Assembly: GCA_031772625.1 (NCBI GenBank)
Contig: CM062816.1
Span: 628,486,992 to 628,550,991, forward strand
Reading direction: 5' to 3'
DNA from: Pinus tabuliformis
Taxonomy: Eukaryota > Streptophyta > Pinopsida > Pinales > Pinaceae
DNA length: 64,000 bases
Shown here: positions 43,436 to 55,510 of the stretch, in pieces
Numbering within the stretch: position 1 is the first letter of the stretch
Layout of the letters: every line of letters begins with the position of its first letter
The notes under the pieces: model-generated
What the model was told of the DNA's origin: nothing
What the model saw: only the letters and a program-made list of their open reading frames with translations
Databases searched by the model: none
Position numbers and translations under genes: made by a program

Positions 43436-46400
43436 GTAAGGTTTCAATGCTCTTCCAATGTATGTTTGTAGTGAAATTAAAAAACGAAGCAAGCATCCTG
43501 TCAAAATTGAACTTATCATTCAAGACCAACTACTTCTTGTAGGTATGGGTTCTTAACCAAATTGCCCAACTGTGGCATTTGGCAAGGAATCCACGTCATT
43601 GGCAGAAATTCAACCCATGGAGTTCCAGTGCTTCACTTACATCCTTCTTACGGAGTCAATTCCATGGGTGACTCCTGGGAATTGAATAACGAATTCCATG
43701 GCCAAAATATATTGGAGAGCAACTCCATGTTGGCCTCCTTGCAATACAGAGCTGGGCTTAATCATTTAGAAATCAACCTCCCTGATTGTGTTCTAACTTT
43801 ATAGTTTAAAATTGACTGGCAAAGACAATTAACTTGACATGCTGCTTCATTCTTGTGGATGGACTAAGATAAGTGAGCGAGTCTATTGATTCGGTATAGG
43901 AGTCTGATTTCAGTTGCAGTCAAATACAAATTCCCAGTGAAAAATTCAATGTAGTTGGCAGTTGCACTGAGAATGATTGTTCCATTGTTATTTTATAAAT
44001 TCAATTCAGAACCCTCATATAATTAGTCCAGAGAATTCATCTTAAATGGAACTTACTGTTATCTGACCTGTTTGAACTTTCATGTAACGGGGAGGCTTTG
44101 ATATGCTGTCAAGTGCTTCCTTTAACTCAAGAAACACATTACAACTAGCCTGAAGAGTTTGGGTTCTAGAAGCGGCTTGCTTGGACAGGTGAAATGACCC
44201 TTAAAGGATTAACCAGTGCGTTGTCCGCTGAGATATATCCTTTGCAGGAAACAATGCCAGGGCATTTACTTGAGGGATGAAACCTCCCCGCCCTAGGCTT
44301 GGTAGGAAGAATCATCCAACCAAAGGGGGTGACCCTTAAATTTAAGCAGAGCCTGCTGCCTATTATCACCACAACAGGTGACGACAGCAGCTCTTTGCTA
44401 TATCAAATTTGGAATTGAGGCTCATCAATATATAAAATGGTTGGTAGTTGAGTAGTGAGAGGACATCGGAAAGAAACTTAGGAGGATTAAATTCAAATGG
44501 ATTGGTGGGCAAACCATTGGCCTCTGGAGACAAGTTACTTATGATCATGGGCCAAGGTAGGACCTGGAATAGTAAAGAATGCAATGGCCTTTTCAAAGTA
44601 TCCTACTTTTTAATTTAGAGACAGTAAGTAGAGAGCATAAATACACAAAATCCCCTACATGTTGGGCACCTTTCTCCCAGACTAAATGACATGTAGTATC
44701 GAGTATGAAGGTGTAAAAGATATTGAAGAAGATACATTCATTAGAAAGTCATGAGAAGGTGGAAGTACAGGTTGCAGAAATGAAAACGTACTAGGCATTG
44801 CAAGAGTATAGTCCAACAGTTTAATATCATACAAATAGAAAACAACATATGAAACCAGACAGTACAGCATATCCCTTTATATTGATAGCATGGTGAATTA
44901 ATTACAACCCTGTACACAGAAACTCCAATACTGTCCAACCTGTATTGTCTAATAACACATCTTCGATAGTGACCATTCCCATTTGAATTTGGTATCAATT
45001 CCTTTCAATAGCTGCCCTCCCACTTCAACTCCAGCCAAAACCTTTGAACTTGACTGTTCCAATTTTTCTTCAACCAAGCCCCCTTTTCTGAAACAAGTGC
45101 AGCAATAGATGGTTCCTCCAAGCATTTATAAAGATGCCTCTAGTGAGCTGATGGCTCACCCAACTATGTTTTTTGAGATGAGGAGAATTGATATCATTTC
45201 AAGTGCCCTCGCTTTCCTCCCTTAATTACTTCCGCAACAGACTGATTTCTTCAGGTATGATAGGCACGTGCCTCTCAACAACTGGTCTCAAAGGTGGAAG
45301 CAGTTGGAGATTGGAGCATTAAAATATTATTTCTTCTCTAAGAAGAATGGCTGCCATGCTTGAATTGGTTGGTCAGGGCTTCTTTGGCTTTAGCGGTCAA
45401 AGAGTTGGAGTGTTCTTGAAGGAGCAGTCTAACTTTTCTATGTCTTGGCTTTATTCGCTGCAATCTGGCAATATAATTTATGGTGAAATTGTGGTTTTTG
45501 TTGTTGTTTAAAATGCAATTTTGAATCCACAAGTGGATTTAGCGCCTTGAAAAACCCTTGAAGCACTCAAATCATGCAGATTTCCCAACTCAAACTTGTG
45601 ATTCCAACAAATTTATGCTAGATTTTGGGTAAAATTGACTGGAAAATATTCCCATAAAATAGCCAAAATGTAGAAGAGTTAGACTACAGCATTCTTGAAC
45701 CCTGATTTTTTCCTGTTTTTCCTTTAAAAATTCCAAGCTCAATCCTTTCATGACTTTATAATACTATTTAATATCATAAAGTAACGTAATACAATTCACT
45801 TCTAGGAGTTGCTTCTGTTTTAGTAATAAAGAAATCTTGGTTATTAAAACCAAGAGATTAAGCAAACTGGTCATGCACTTTTGATTAAATGAGGGAGGAC
45901 CCACCAAGCGCATCACATCTTAAAACATTCATAAACTGTATGATAAAACCCTGTATGATTCATTGACATGCATGGTTTCATGGGTGGTTATGGCATTTGG
46001 GATGATCTCACAATGTCAGAGGGAAAGGCCATGTGTCATTCATCACTCACAAACCAGCAGCCCACAAGTCCTCTTATTTTTGGTGCTGCAGAAATTGGGG
46101 GTTTGTGTCTCCTCCACATGGACCCATCATGGCCCACCATTCTTTCAGTCTCATGTTTTTAACCTTATGCAAGACTGCATTGCTCTTTATGATTTACGTG
46201 CATTTCAAAAGGTCCATATGCTCTTCTTTTGGTAATTTAACTTTGGTTTGATGTGGGAGGGACCACCAAGACCTGGCTATTCTAAAACTAGTCTGCGTGT
46301 CTCCTTAGTCCACATTGATATATGCCATTCAATATGTTTTATGCCTTGGAACCTTGCTTAATTATCCTGGAACCAAGAAAAACCATTCTGCACGGAAGGA

Positions 46401-46750
46401 AGAACGAAAAACACTTATGAGCCTTGTTCTGGGAGCTATGGTTTTCCTCCGACTCTGCAAATTTTACCATGGCTTGACATCACTGAGGCCTTTAATTACC
46501 CTGAAAGAAATCTAGAACAGTTGACTAGAAACAAAGAATTTCCCTGTTCAGTTGTACTTCATGTCTGCGTGTGAAATTGAAGACATATCATTCCCATGGC
46601 CATACTAAGCATTTGCTTCTGACGGGTACAAGTTCCATCGGTTGAACCATAGATATCAGTCTTTGAGCCAAATAGCTTCGAGATTTTCTTCCTACCAATC
46701 TACTCTCTGCTTCGGGCCATGAAATTTTGACTGCAACTTGCTCCTATGAA

Positions 46751-46828
46751 GGCCATGGGTTAAAACAACTGTGCCATTGGTAACCTGGTGGCCATGGGTT
46801 AAAACAACTGTGCCATTGGTAACCTGGT
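46751..46828. repeat. Exact 39-bp tandem duplication
   Basis: Two consecutive identical copies beginning GGCCATGGGTTAAAACAACT. The identity suggests a recent slip or an assembly duplication. Confidence 0.95.
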
Positions 46829-47880
46829 TCATGAGTTACTAGCACCTGAAGACTGCAAAATAAACCTAAAATATGAATTAAACCAACATGAGCAGCCAAC
46901 TAAGGATATCTGGACGAAATCATGCCATAACCTGGGCTTTCGAACCCCAAATTTGAATCCATCATAAGTAATACAGTGCAAACTCAGAAGGATTTTCATT
47001 GAGTGTCTGCATGCTACACTTTTGCTCTGTCTAGATATCATTTTTTAAATGGAACCATGAGTCAAGTCCTCAGTCATTTTTATGTGAAGCATTTCAGCAC
47101 TATTTGAGCTCTTTGTTGCTCCGCAACCTCCATAAACGTATGCAAACACCTCTGAAGCTCCTGGAATTCCAATACATCTGTAGGTTCCATTTTGCCATAA
47201 TCAGGCCCCACCATCAGTTTAAGAAATTGGCATTGAAGATCAAATTATGGAGGGGGCCACTTTTTCCTGCAACATTTGGCCCCAAATCAGGGACATCATC
47301 TCCCTATGAGGTGAATGAGAACCATAGATATTTGAAGAAGCAGACTAGTGCCTTTTCCTCTGGCCATGGAGTCATATACAGTCATCCATCACAAAAATTC
47401 GTCTTTCTTCCTTCTCACCTTGAAAGTTGCAACAACTCATGCCCTGATTGAAACGACACTAAATTTCAAAACATATAAGAAAAATGCAAGCTAGAAGGTG
47501 CCCCATGAATACAAAGGGAAAACCTACCTACCTACCCTAGCTGAGATAAATGTTGATCGACTAGGCAACATGAGATCGCTAATGGAGCTGAGCCAACAAC
47601 TTGTTTAATGTATGGGACTTGTTGTCCTCTGAGATAATTCTAGGTTAATTAATCATGCTAGAGCATCTAAAATGTTTTGTTGTTTTAAAGTTTTTTGGAT
47701 GACCAATGTTATGAACAGTTAAAGACAGGTGCTTAAACCTTAACAATTCTGAATTTAATGAAATGGCTGTTTGTTTGTCTCTAAACAGTTAATTGATTTT
47801 TAGTTGAATGAATAGTAGAGTTGAAAGGGTTATAACTTACTAAATATTCAAATTGAGTATTTAGTTAATTATAAGACAGT

Positions 47881-47903
47881 GCAGGTAAACAATGTTTACC
47901 TGC
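47881..47903. other. Perfect short inverted repeat (hairpin)
   Basis: Arms GCAGGTAAACA and TGTTTACCTGC around a single base. No T-run follows, and there is no gene upstream for it to terminate, so its role is unknown. Confidence 0.85.
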
Positions 47904-48429
47904 TCAACAAAATGTATTTAATTTTATGAAGATGGGTGTGACAATTTATAGATATAGAGGAGTTTATAATAACAGACAGTTTTATAAACTAATCTCTAAT
48001 TATTGATTATAACTTCACCGGGGATTTCAGATAAACTGACATTCAGTTTAATCTTACCCAAGGTTCTCCATTAAAACTTAAATACATGAAGAATAACATA
48101 ATGAAATGAAAACATGAGAAAGACTCACAAGGAGACAAACTATTTGAGGCAAATCCAGAATCCTTTCATTAATTCGAAGCAAATCTCCAGTTTGATTACA
48201 ATTATGCTTTGAAAAGCTCATCCAAGGGTTCAACCCATAATAACTCGAAGGAAGAGTTATTTATACAAAATATTGATTTTCTAGAAAGATCCTTTAACAA
48301 AATATAAAAATAGTACAAAAATATAGGAATCCAAAAACTGCTAAGCTGCTGGCACTATCTTCAAGGAAGTTGTTGATGATCTGGCCCCCAAAATGTGCTG
48401 CCTCGCTGTCTGTCAATTGGTGATGAAAG

Positions 48430-51400
48430 TTACTCAATGATTTCACACAAGTGATCCCATCTATCTTCACTTGGTATAGAAAGATTAATTAATTTTCTGT
48501 AGACTTCATCCACCTCGGTATACTTTTCAAAAGTAGGCTTATTGACAAAGATATGTTTAATTTCATGTTTGATCATTAAATCAAAGTTCAAAGCCTCTAA
48601 GAAAGCCTTCCCTGTAAGATGACCTTTGATACCTGCAAATTTAGCTTTATCAGTTGCAATTGTATAAAGCTTTTGGCAATATTCCTCCAAACTGATCAAT
48701 CTGTCATTTGGTGCTACTAGTCCTGGCAATCCTCTTTGGTTAAGCAAGTTGAACTTAAAATGAAATCTCTGGACAACAATTTTCAAAGTCTGGCACTTTG
48801 TCTCCAACTGAGTCATAAGATTCTTCTTCTGCAAAACTTTCTTAATCTCTAAAATAGTTTTTGTTCTGTTTGCAATTTGAATCTCTTCTAATTCAGCTCT
48901 GGTTTTTGAATTCAACACCTTAATCATATCTGTGGCCTCATTTGGTTTTTCTTTAAGGACTGCTCTGACTTCTTCAATAGCTGTTTGGCATCTAATAATA
49001 AGCTCTTCCTGTTCAAAAATAATTTGTATAGAGGGCCAAAATTCAATTATAGCTTGACTTATATTTGCCCAAATGTTTTCCTTGGCTTGAGCCAAGGTCT
49101 GAGCCATTAGTGACTCATTTCCAATTGAATTTTCTTGGTCAGTCTATGGGTCTTCTGCATTTCTTCTACACAAAGAGTGTCATTCTTTATTTTTTGTGTC
49201 TCCAAATTTTTGAATTTCTTCTGAAGTTTTTCATTTTCCTGTCTCTGGAGAGACAACTCCTGTATAACTTTATTTAGATCACCTGTTGTTGATGTAGACT
49301 CTGCTATTGCTGATGTCGATTCCCCTGCTGTCCCTGCCACTGTGATTGGTATAGCTGTGATTGGAGCTATGGACACTTGTGTAGACTATTCCTTTTCCTT
49401 GAGCAAAGTTTCTATATGTTCCTCCATCTTCTTTATTTGTATATTCTGCTCAATGATTAGTTTGAGCATTTCTTCTTTATGTTGCTCGCTTTCTTCTATC
49501 TCCTTGGTTTGAGGATCCTCTGTAGAAGGTAATTTGAGCTGCTTCCTTAGTGCTGTGATGTCTGCATTCTTCTTCTTGATGATGTCCTCTGCAGCTTTAA
49601 CATCAGTAGGATCATATCCAATCTTGATCACTAAATCTTCTAATGATTTGACCTTGTTATCCTTTGCCAAGGAGGATATATTCTCTATCTTCAACTGTGA
49701 CTGCACATTTGAAAGAGTTGTTCTTAACTTTGACAGTGCCATGGTAGTGTTAGTCATGGTAGAGAAAAGCATCTCCCCAGACTGTCTATGCATGTCCATT
49801 TGGTCAATAGGATGTATTTGATTTGCATCAAAAGAAAATATGGTTTTCTTATAGTCTGAAGAAGCCTTTGGAAAAGGCACTTGAGCCTGTAAGAATGCCA
49901 TTTGCATCCTTCCCTTTTCATTGTCAAACGATGTCAAAAATATATGCTGTGAAGTGGATGTTTGCTTCCAAAATTGAGCATAGACATTGGCCTTCAGAGA
50001 TTCATTATTTTGCTTAATTTCAAGAAAATTAGTGAAAATGTTTGGTTCCTCTTGTTCACTTGCTCTTGCTAACTGTGTAATTTCCAATAGATTCTGTGAA
50101 ACTGAAGAGGAAGATGGAGTGTTAAGGACAATTTCCTCTGATCTTGTAGAAACCTGTGAATCATCCAGATTGATAATTATGGGCTCTTTCTGACCCTGAA
50201 CAATGGTAACTTTAGAGTCAGTCTTCTGTTTCTTTTGATAAATGACAAACTCCTTTGCACCCTTTGCTGAAGATGATGATTCTTCTCTTGACCTCTTTTC
50301 CTACTTGCTTTGAGAAGTGGGAGTCTAGAGGGTAGAAGGAGGTAGAATTTTCTCTTCTGCTTCCTGAAGTGTGTTCTCCTCCCACTGTTCTTGATTCTTG
50401 TATTTCTCAATCTCTAGTCTTGGAGTGTGATTATAAGGTGTGGTTTTAAGTTCCACCCTTAAATTAGAGATTATGTTGAATGGGTCATAAGACTAGGTAA
50501 AACTTGGTTGAAATCCCATCTGCTTGAGAATTGAATTTGCTTCAATTCCTACTGCTCTGGTATTACAAATAAAAGGCCCCACTTGGGACTTGATCTTAAA
50601 CTGAGACTTCCTCTTACCTGAAACAAAATGAAGCTCATCCATGTTAATCATTTGCCTTATATATTCCAGAGAGAAAATTCTCATTGGAACATATTTAGGC
50701 AACTTGTATGGAGCTAACTCACAGCCATATACCCTAATCTCTGTGTAATTCTGGTAAAGATACCAGTCTCTAGTCTTAGCTTGGTCACTCAGGTGCAGGA
50801 TCCTTTTTATCTCCGAACTGATTCTTGGTTCACTCTGGCTGTTAAGAAGCTGTGCAACTGGATGAATAAAACAATCAATAAAATCTGAAAATTTAAACTT
50901 AGTTGAGTTTCTTCTGACCAATGAGGTCCATTGTGTAATTGATTGATTGATTTGTTGATCATCCTGCTTGTGTAAAGTTATTGGTAGCATGTCTCCTTGT
51001 TGAAAAAGGAACATATGGACCAATACAAAAGAGTATTTGAACACACCTTCAGTTGTGATCTTCATTATTTGTTCATGCATATTTTCAACCAGAAATGAAC
51101 TGTAATTATACATGAATGCTGGCTTGTGCTCTTTGGAGAAGATGGATAGATAACCTAGAATAGGTTCATCTACCCATTGGTCTGTCTGGTAACCTAACAG
51201 GCAAGAAACTAGGGAGATGATATGTTTGGCTCTTTCAGGGAACATTGAGGCTGGATATGGAGGATTCTTTTTGGGAAGTTCAGCATCTTCTGGAAGAAAG
51301 ATTTCAAAAATTTGAGCTCTTTGGGGGAAAGTAAGTTTATGGTATAAATCCATGAGGACAACAATAGAGAAATGGCTAAGGGAGTCATTCTCAGGAATGA

Positions 51401-51770
51401 GCAACATTTTGTTTATGGTTTTAGGTGTGATAGAGATCAGAATGTCTCCATTCTAAGCTACAACAGTTCTTTGAAGGAGATTATACCTAACCTGACACCA
51501 CATAACTAAATCAGGGAATGAATGAGTTTGAGGGAACATGAACATGGGCAACAGGGATTCCCATAGATTAATTTCATCCTCTGAATCTTGGTAAGTTTGT
51601 TTTAGCCAATGGTGTAATTCAAACATATCGAATTCACACTCTGTGTCAGTGATCTTAAAAAACTGATCTGCTAAAGGGATATGGTCAAGATCTAGGGTAT
51701 CAAAGGTTTTTGGATTTTCCTGAGCAGGGGTCTTGCTACTAGAGGGTTGGTCCTTTCTTTTGGGTGCCAT
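48430..51770 (-). pseudogene. Unrecognised coiled-coil-rich protein gene, intronless and broken
   Basis: A run of minus-strand open segments covers 3.3 kb and appears to be one ancestral reading region of about 1,100 codons. The start is MAPKRKDQPSSSKTPAQ. The first 400 or so residues look globular (FELHHWLKQTYQDSEDEINL, KLTFPQRAQIFEIFLPEDAE, LLGYQTDQWVDEPILGYLSI, TRDWYLYQNYTEIRVYGCEL, ICNTRAVGIEANSILKQMGF). A basic, Ser/Lys-rich linker follows, then several hundred residues rich in Glu, Lys, Gln and Leu with heptad character, probably coiled coils. It ends in a mixed helical domain (FAGIKGHLTGKAFLEALNFD ... PSEDRWDHLCEIIE). No enzyme, gag, RT or transposase motif is visible. A TATA box lies about 210 bp before the ATG. 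The region is broken at about five places. It could be a decayed lineage-specific host gene, or an accessory gene of a transposon family whose ends I cannot see. Confidence 0.6.
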
Positions 51771-51977
51771 ATTCTAAATAATGGAGAGAAATAGTAACAA
51801 AATGCTGACAGTATGGATACTTGAACAGAGAGCAGTCTCTATGAATAGTGGTGTTTGGTATCTGCTTGAAAAAGCAAGCACAATCTATAACAGAAATTAA
51901 CCGGAGTTGAGCTGAAAACCTGTAATTCAAACAATTGTGATGAAATCAGGGAAATCGCGCGAAAGGGGTGAAGGGTT

Positions 51978-51985
51978 TATTTATA
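51978..51985 (-). promoter_or_regulatory. TATA box of the coiled-coil gene
   Basis: The minus strand reads TATAAATA, about 210 bp upstream of the first ATG. That leaves a leader of about 175 bp if transcription starts 30 bp downstream. The position fits a core promoter for the minus-strand reading region. Confidence 0.5.
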
Positions 51986-53662
51986 ACAGCGAAGTGGATT
52001 ATTGTTAAGATCAAACCGTTACCAACGGGACTGGTGTGCATTAATGAACAACGGGAGGCGGGTAATGGGTAGGAGGAATGGGTATGAGTGTAACAGATAT
52101 GTAGGAGCGGGTATGAACACGTGGAAGAGACTGATAGGTGGAAGGAGGGCACGGGAAGTGGTGATGAGCGTTGGCGAATGACGTAGTGATGTGATTGGAT
52201 GGGCGGATTTTGGAGGGGGGGTAGTGGTATTGAGCGGCCAGGGGGGGGTAGTGGTATTGAGCGGCAGATGGGGGGTGCGAAGTTATGAGGAGACGACATG
52301 TTGCAAGGGGCTTGTTGAAAAGATTACCGTTTTTCGGACCCCCTTGTCGTTAATGCAAAACGGTGGAAAGGGGTGTGAAATGGCTTCCCCGCTGTTGATC
52401 TGGGCAGGGAGGATCATCGTCAGAAACTATCCACTTGATAGTGCTTAACGACAAAATAAATTTTGTCATTTTATGACTTTGACTTAAAACATTACATGGC
52501 TTTATTACATAATTAATCACCCTTTAAAAGGTAATTAACCCTAATTAAAACAAAATTTAAGATTTGGCACATTTAAACAAGCGGCCAGTTTATTTCCCTA
52601 ATTCTATTTTAACCCTACTCTAGTACATAATTTGGCCAAGTTTTGAGCATATTGGGCCAATTTTTCATCTTATTCTATCCTATCTAATCATGTTCCACCA
52701 AGATTAAATAATTTGGTGAACTTATTCACTAATCTAGAGACAAAAATTTAAATGATTTGATCATGGTTAAACTATATGATTCAAACCAGAATATCAGGTT
52801 GTGGCATTTTAAACAAGCTGCACACAAAACCCTAGTTTATTTCTAATGCAATATTATTCTTTTCTAGTGGCATTTAAATTTGCTCACTTATACAATTGTT
52901 TTTCTTTTCATGGGGTTTCCTTTCATCATTTTTTTTATTGCATTTTCATTTTTTATTCTATTTTTTTATACCCTCTTTTATAAACAAAAACTAACTTATC
53001 AAAACCAAATATGTTACAACAAGACTTAATCATGCATTTGATTGCCAGGGAAAGACGAACATGAAGGGATGAAGTGCAGAATGAATGGGAAATCCATACA
53101 TGCCATGATGCCACTTATAAAAACTACCCTGAAAGGTCCAAAAATACTTAGGCCTTAACTTAAACAGACTCGAAAAATGACCAAACAGGATTAGTGAAAA
53201 CATGGGAGTGGTAGGGGTGAACAACATGGATAAAAAGTGAAGATACCTTTCCCCAGGACGCCTTTGTCATTGTTGTATGCAAACATGTGTTCCTTTCCCT
53301 TTATTCCTGCAAGTGAACACATCATAGGTATGTTGTTGTCCCAAAATAGGGGAAGCCTCCTCAAGTGTCTCATTCTTGGAGTGAATGTTACATTGATCCA
53401 AAACCTCATGGAAACCAATCACTAAATCTGATTTTGGGATGGGATTGTGAAGATAAAAGCCTCTTTTCGTTCCTTTTGAAGATTGGCACTGAGGAGCAAC
53501 AACGAACCACACTGCGATTTGAGCTTCCCCCTTTTACATTACTTTGTATCAGTGTCATAAATGTTAATTGAAGTTAGAGAAGGAAGGGTTCTGTTAAATT
53601 TAAAAGTGCACTAAATTTGGCAGAAGAACCCACATGTGAAGCTAAGGCGCAGTCTTACTTTC
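51986..53662. other. Non-coding region between coiled-coil gene and next Copia element
   Basis: From 52,000 to 52,300 it is unusually G-rich on the plus strand. It includes a tandem repeat of GGGGGGTAGTGGTATTGAGC (two copies, 52,214-52,268) that could form G-quadruplexes. An 18-bp palindrome GACAAAAT/ATTTTGTC sits near 52,449-52,467. From 52,470 to 53,660 it is plain AT-rich DNA. The small open frames around 53,030-53,570 carry no motif. Confidence 0.55.
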
Positions 53663-54548
53663 TGTTAGTGTTGACTTAGTAAAATTCTCTAATTTTCCTA
53701 TAGTCAAAAATAGTAAATTGAACTCAGCATGCATGGAGATTTTATCTCAGTTCGATTCAGTTCAGTGTAGCAGTTTGACTCGAATTCAAGAGGCTAGTTC
53801 GCTTGAGTTCAAAATATCAGTTAGTTCATTATTGTCAAAAATAGTAAATTGAACTCAACATGGATGGAGATTTTATCTCAGTTCAACTTCAGTTCAGTGT
53901 GACAATTTGACTCTAGTTCAAGAGGCCAGTTTGATTGAGTTCAAGATGTCTATTAGACTTGAGTTTAGTGAGGTAGATGGACTTGGGTTTAAGGAGCTAG
54001 TTCACTTGAGTTGAAGAGTAGTTCGATTCTATATAGAGAAGGGCACAAACTTGGTGAGACATATGATTATGCACTAGCGAGAATTTGTGTGTTTTGAGCT
54101 CAGGAAAATAGTTCCAGATCATCACGTGAGGTCAGGGAGAGCCAGAGCACATCACTTGAGGAGGTCGAGATAGCTTGCGCAAGGAGTCAATTCAACTTGT
54201 ACAATTAGTAAAACCTATACAAGAGAGAGGCCGGATTGGTATAGGGTGTGCAAGATATTGTGTTGAGGAACAGAGAGTTGCAAGAGAATTTTTCTAGTGC
54301 TTTGTAATTTTCTCTTTCTGAGCAAATCAATCAAATCACACAAATTAGCAGGTTTTCCCTAGTTGGAGTTTCCTTGGTATTTCTAGTATTTTTTTTTAAT
54401 TATGTGCTCATGTTTTCATAAATTTATTTTTCGCTGAAATTTCGTTAGTATGCTTAGTGTATTTTATCAGTGAATCTAGCAGTTCAGTTCTAGTTCTTGC
54501 ATCTCAAAATACTGTTCGAATTAGCTGCTGGGTATTAGAAAAATAACA
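53663..54548 (+). repeat. 5' LTR of the 53.6-kb Copia element
   Basis: The start TGTTAGTGTTGAC and end AAAAATAACA give the inverted ends TGTTA/TAACA, and the primer site abuts it. It contains a 131-bp tandem duplication and a TATA-like TCTATATAGAG near 54,027. With only one copy in the window, the outer end rests on the terminal motif alone. Confidence 0.75.
53703..53955 (+). repeat. 131-bp tandem duplication in the LTR U3
   Basis: Copies start GTCAAAAATAGTAAATTGAA at 53,703 and 53,834. They carry repeated (A/G)GTTCAA and GAGTTCAA words and lie upstream of the putative TATA box, where enhancers usually sit. Confidence 0.88.
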
Positions 54549-54560
54549 TGGTATTAGAGC
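54549..54560 (+). other. Primer-binding site of the 53.6-kb Copia element
   Basis: TGGTATTAGAGC, one base from the perfect initiator methionine tRNA complement, directly after the LTR. Confidence 0.85.
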
Positions 54561-54820
54561 TACAGATTGATTGAATATTAGAAAGCAGTATATTTTTTCC
54601 TCAGAAGCAAATGACAGTTACATTGCAGGGTGCACAGTTTCCACAAGAACGCAATCTTTTCCCGTGAGATCAAGTGCGCAAGTGTTTTCTCTAGCAGGCT
54701 TGCGCAAGGGTGTTTTTGAGCAGTTCAAGTTTGAGCATGGCATACCTGGGTTTGAAATTTGAGGACTGTCTTGATGGGGCCTCAAATTTCTGCTCTTAGA
54801 AGGAGAGAATTGGCATAGTA

Positions 54821-55510
54821 TTGGAGGAGCAGGGAGTTTGGGGATTTGTGGAGAGTCCACTAGTTGCTCCAACAAATTCTCAGCAGCTGGCCCAAAAGAA
54901 CAAGAAGAATGCAAAGGCCAAAAGAATAATCCTTGAAGGAGACAAGGATCACATCATACCTCACCTTTCCAGAAAGAAGATAGCTCAGGCCATGTGGACA
55001 ACTATCTTAGGGTTGTACTAGGGTACGAGTGAGGCCAGGAAGTTGGTACTTCGAGATAAGCTCAGAAATATCAAGATGACTAAGTCTGAGTCCGTGATTT
55101 CTTACCTAACTAGATTCACCCAAGTGAAGGACGAGTTCGCCGGGGTTGGAGAGACAGTCTCAGATAGAGATCTTGTCAGTTTTGCACTATTGGGCTTTCC
55201 CAATTCATGGGAAAACGTCATTGATGTAGTGAGTGGCAACGAAAAGCTGCCAGATTGGGAACGACTATGGAGTGATTGCGTGCAAGAGGAGATCTGGAAG
55301 CAGGCTAAATCTGGTTCTCATGTGAAGATTGGGAAGAAGAAAACTTTACCGTAGTTGGCAAAGGGAGCAAGGCCAAGAGCAAGAAAATTGTAGGAGGGCC
55401 TGAGTCCAGTTCAGGAGGCAAGAAGAAGAAAGATCTATACAAAGTGAAGTGCTTCTCTTGTCAACAGTGTGGGAACTATTCCACCAAGTGTCCAAATTGG
55501 AAGAAGGGAT
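54821..55510 (+). pseudogene. gag: Copia gag region with zinc knuckle
   Basis: Recognisable gag blocks are AKRIILEGDKDHIIPHLSRK, VLRDKLRNIKMTKSESVISY, FTQVKDEFAGVGE and LLGFPNSWENVIDVVSG. A knuckle CFSCQQCGNYSTKCP follows. The blocks match the Copia gag type whose core also appears in the element at 62.7 kb. The region is broken. Confidence 0.88.

Larger units (their letters stand above)
43436..48429. other. Downstream intron or intergenic DNA, no coding exon found
   Basis: If the MRL7-like gene is intact, this is at least the start of its second intron. I searched by eye for the expected next exons (a Trp-containing helix followed by an FYYxAxKPxC-like end) without success. Frames near 45,963-46,235, 46,315-46,515 and 47,104-47,451 have no motif I know. 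The stretch also holds an exact 39-bp tandem duplication (46751-46828) and a perfect 23-nt hairpin (47881-47903). A tRNA-like word (CTCAGCGGACAACGCACTGG on the minus strand near 44,225) is too isolated to call. Confidence 0.5.

Noticed and set aside
44166-44372. Possible tRNA gene or tRNA-derived SINE
   Set aside because: Only an A-box-like word (ATATCTCAGCGG on the minus strand) is present. No B-box at the right distance, no cloverleaf and no tail.
45963-46251. Three overlapping plus-strand frames (GGYGIWDDLTMSEGK...)
   Set aside because: Looks gene-like at first, but all three frames are open by chance over the same DNA. No splice context or family match supports an MRL7 exon.
47104-47451. 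115-codon plus-strand frame
   Set aside because: No recognisable motif, and it does not match the expected C-terminal part of the MRL7 family.
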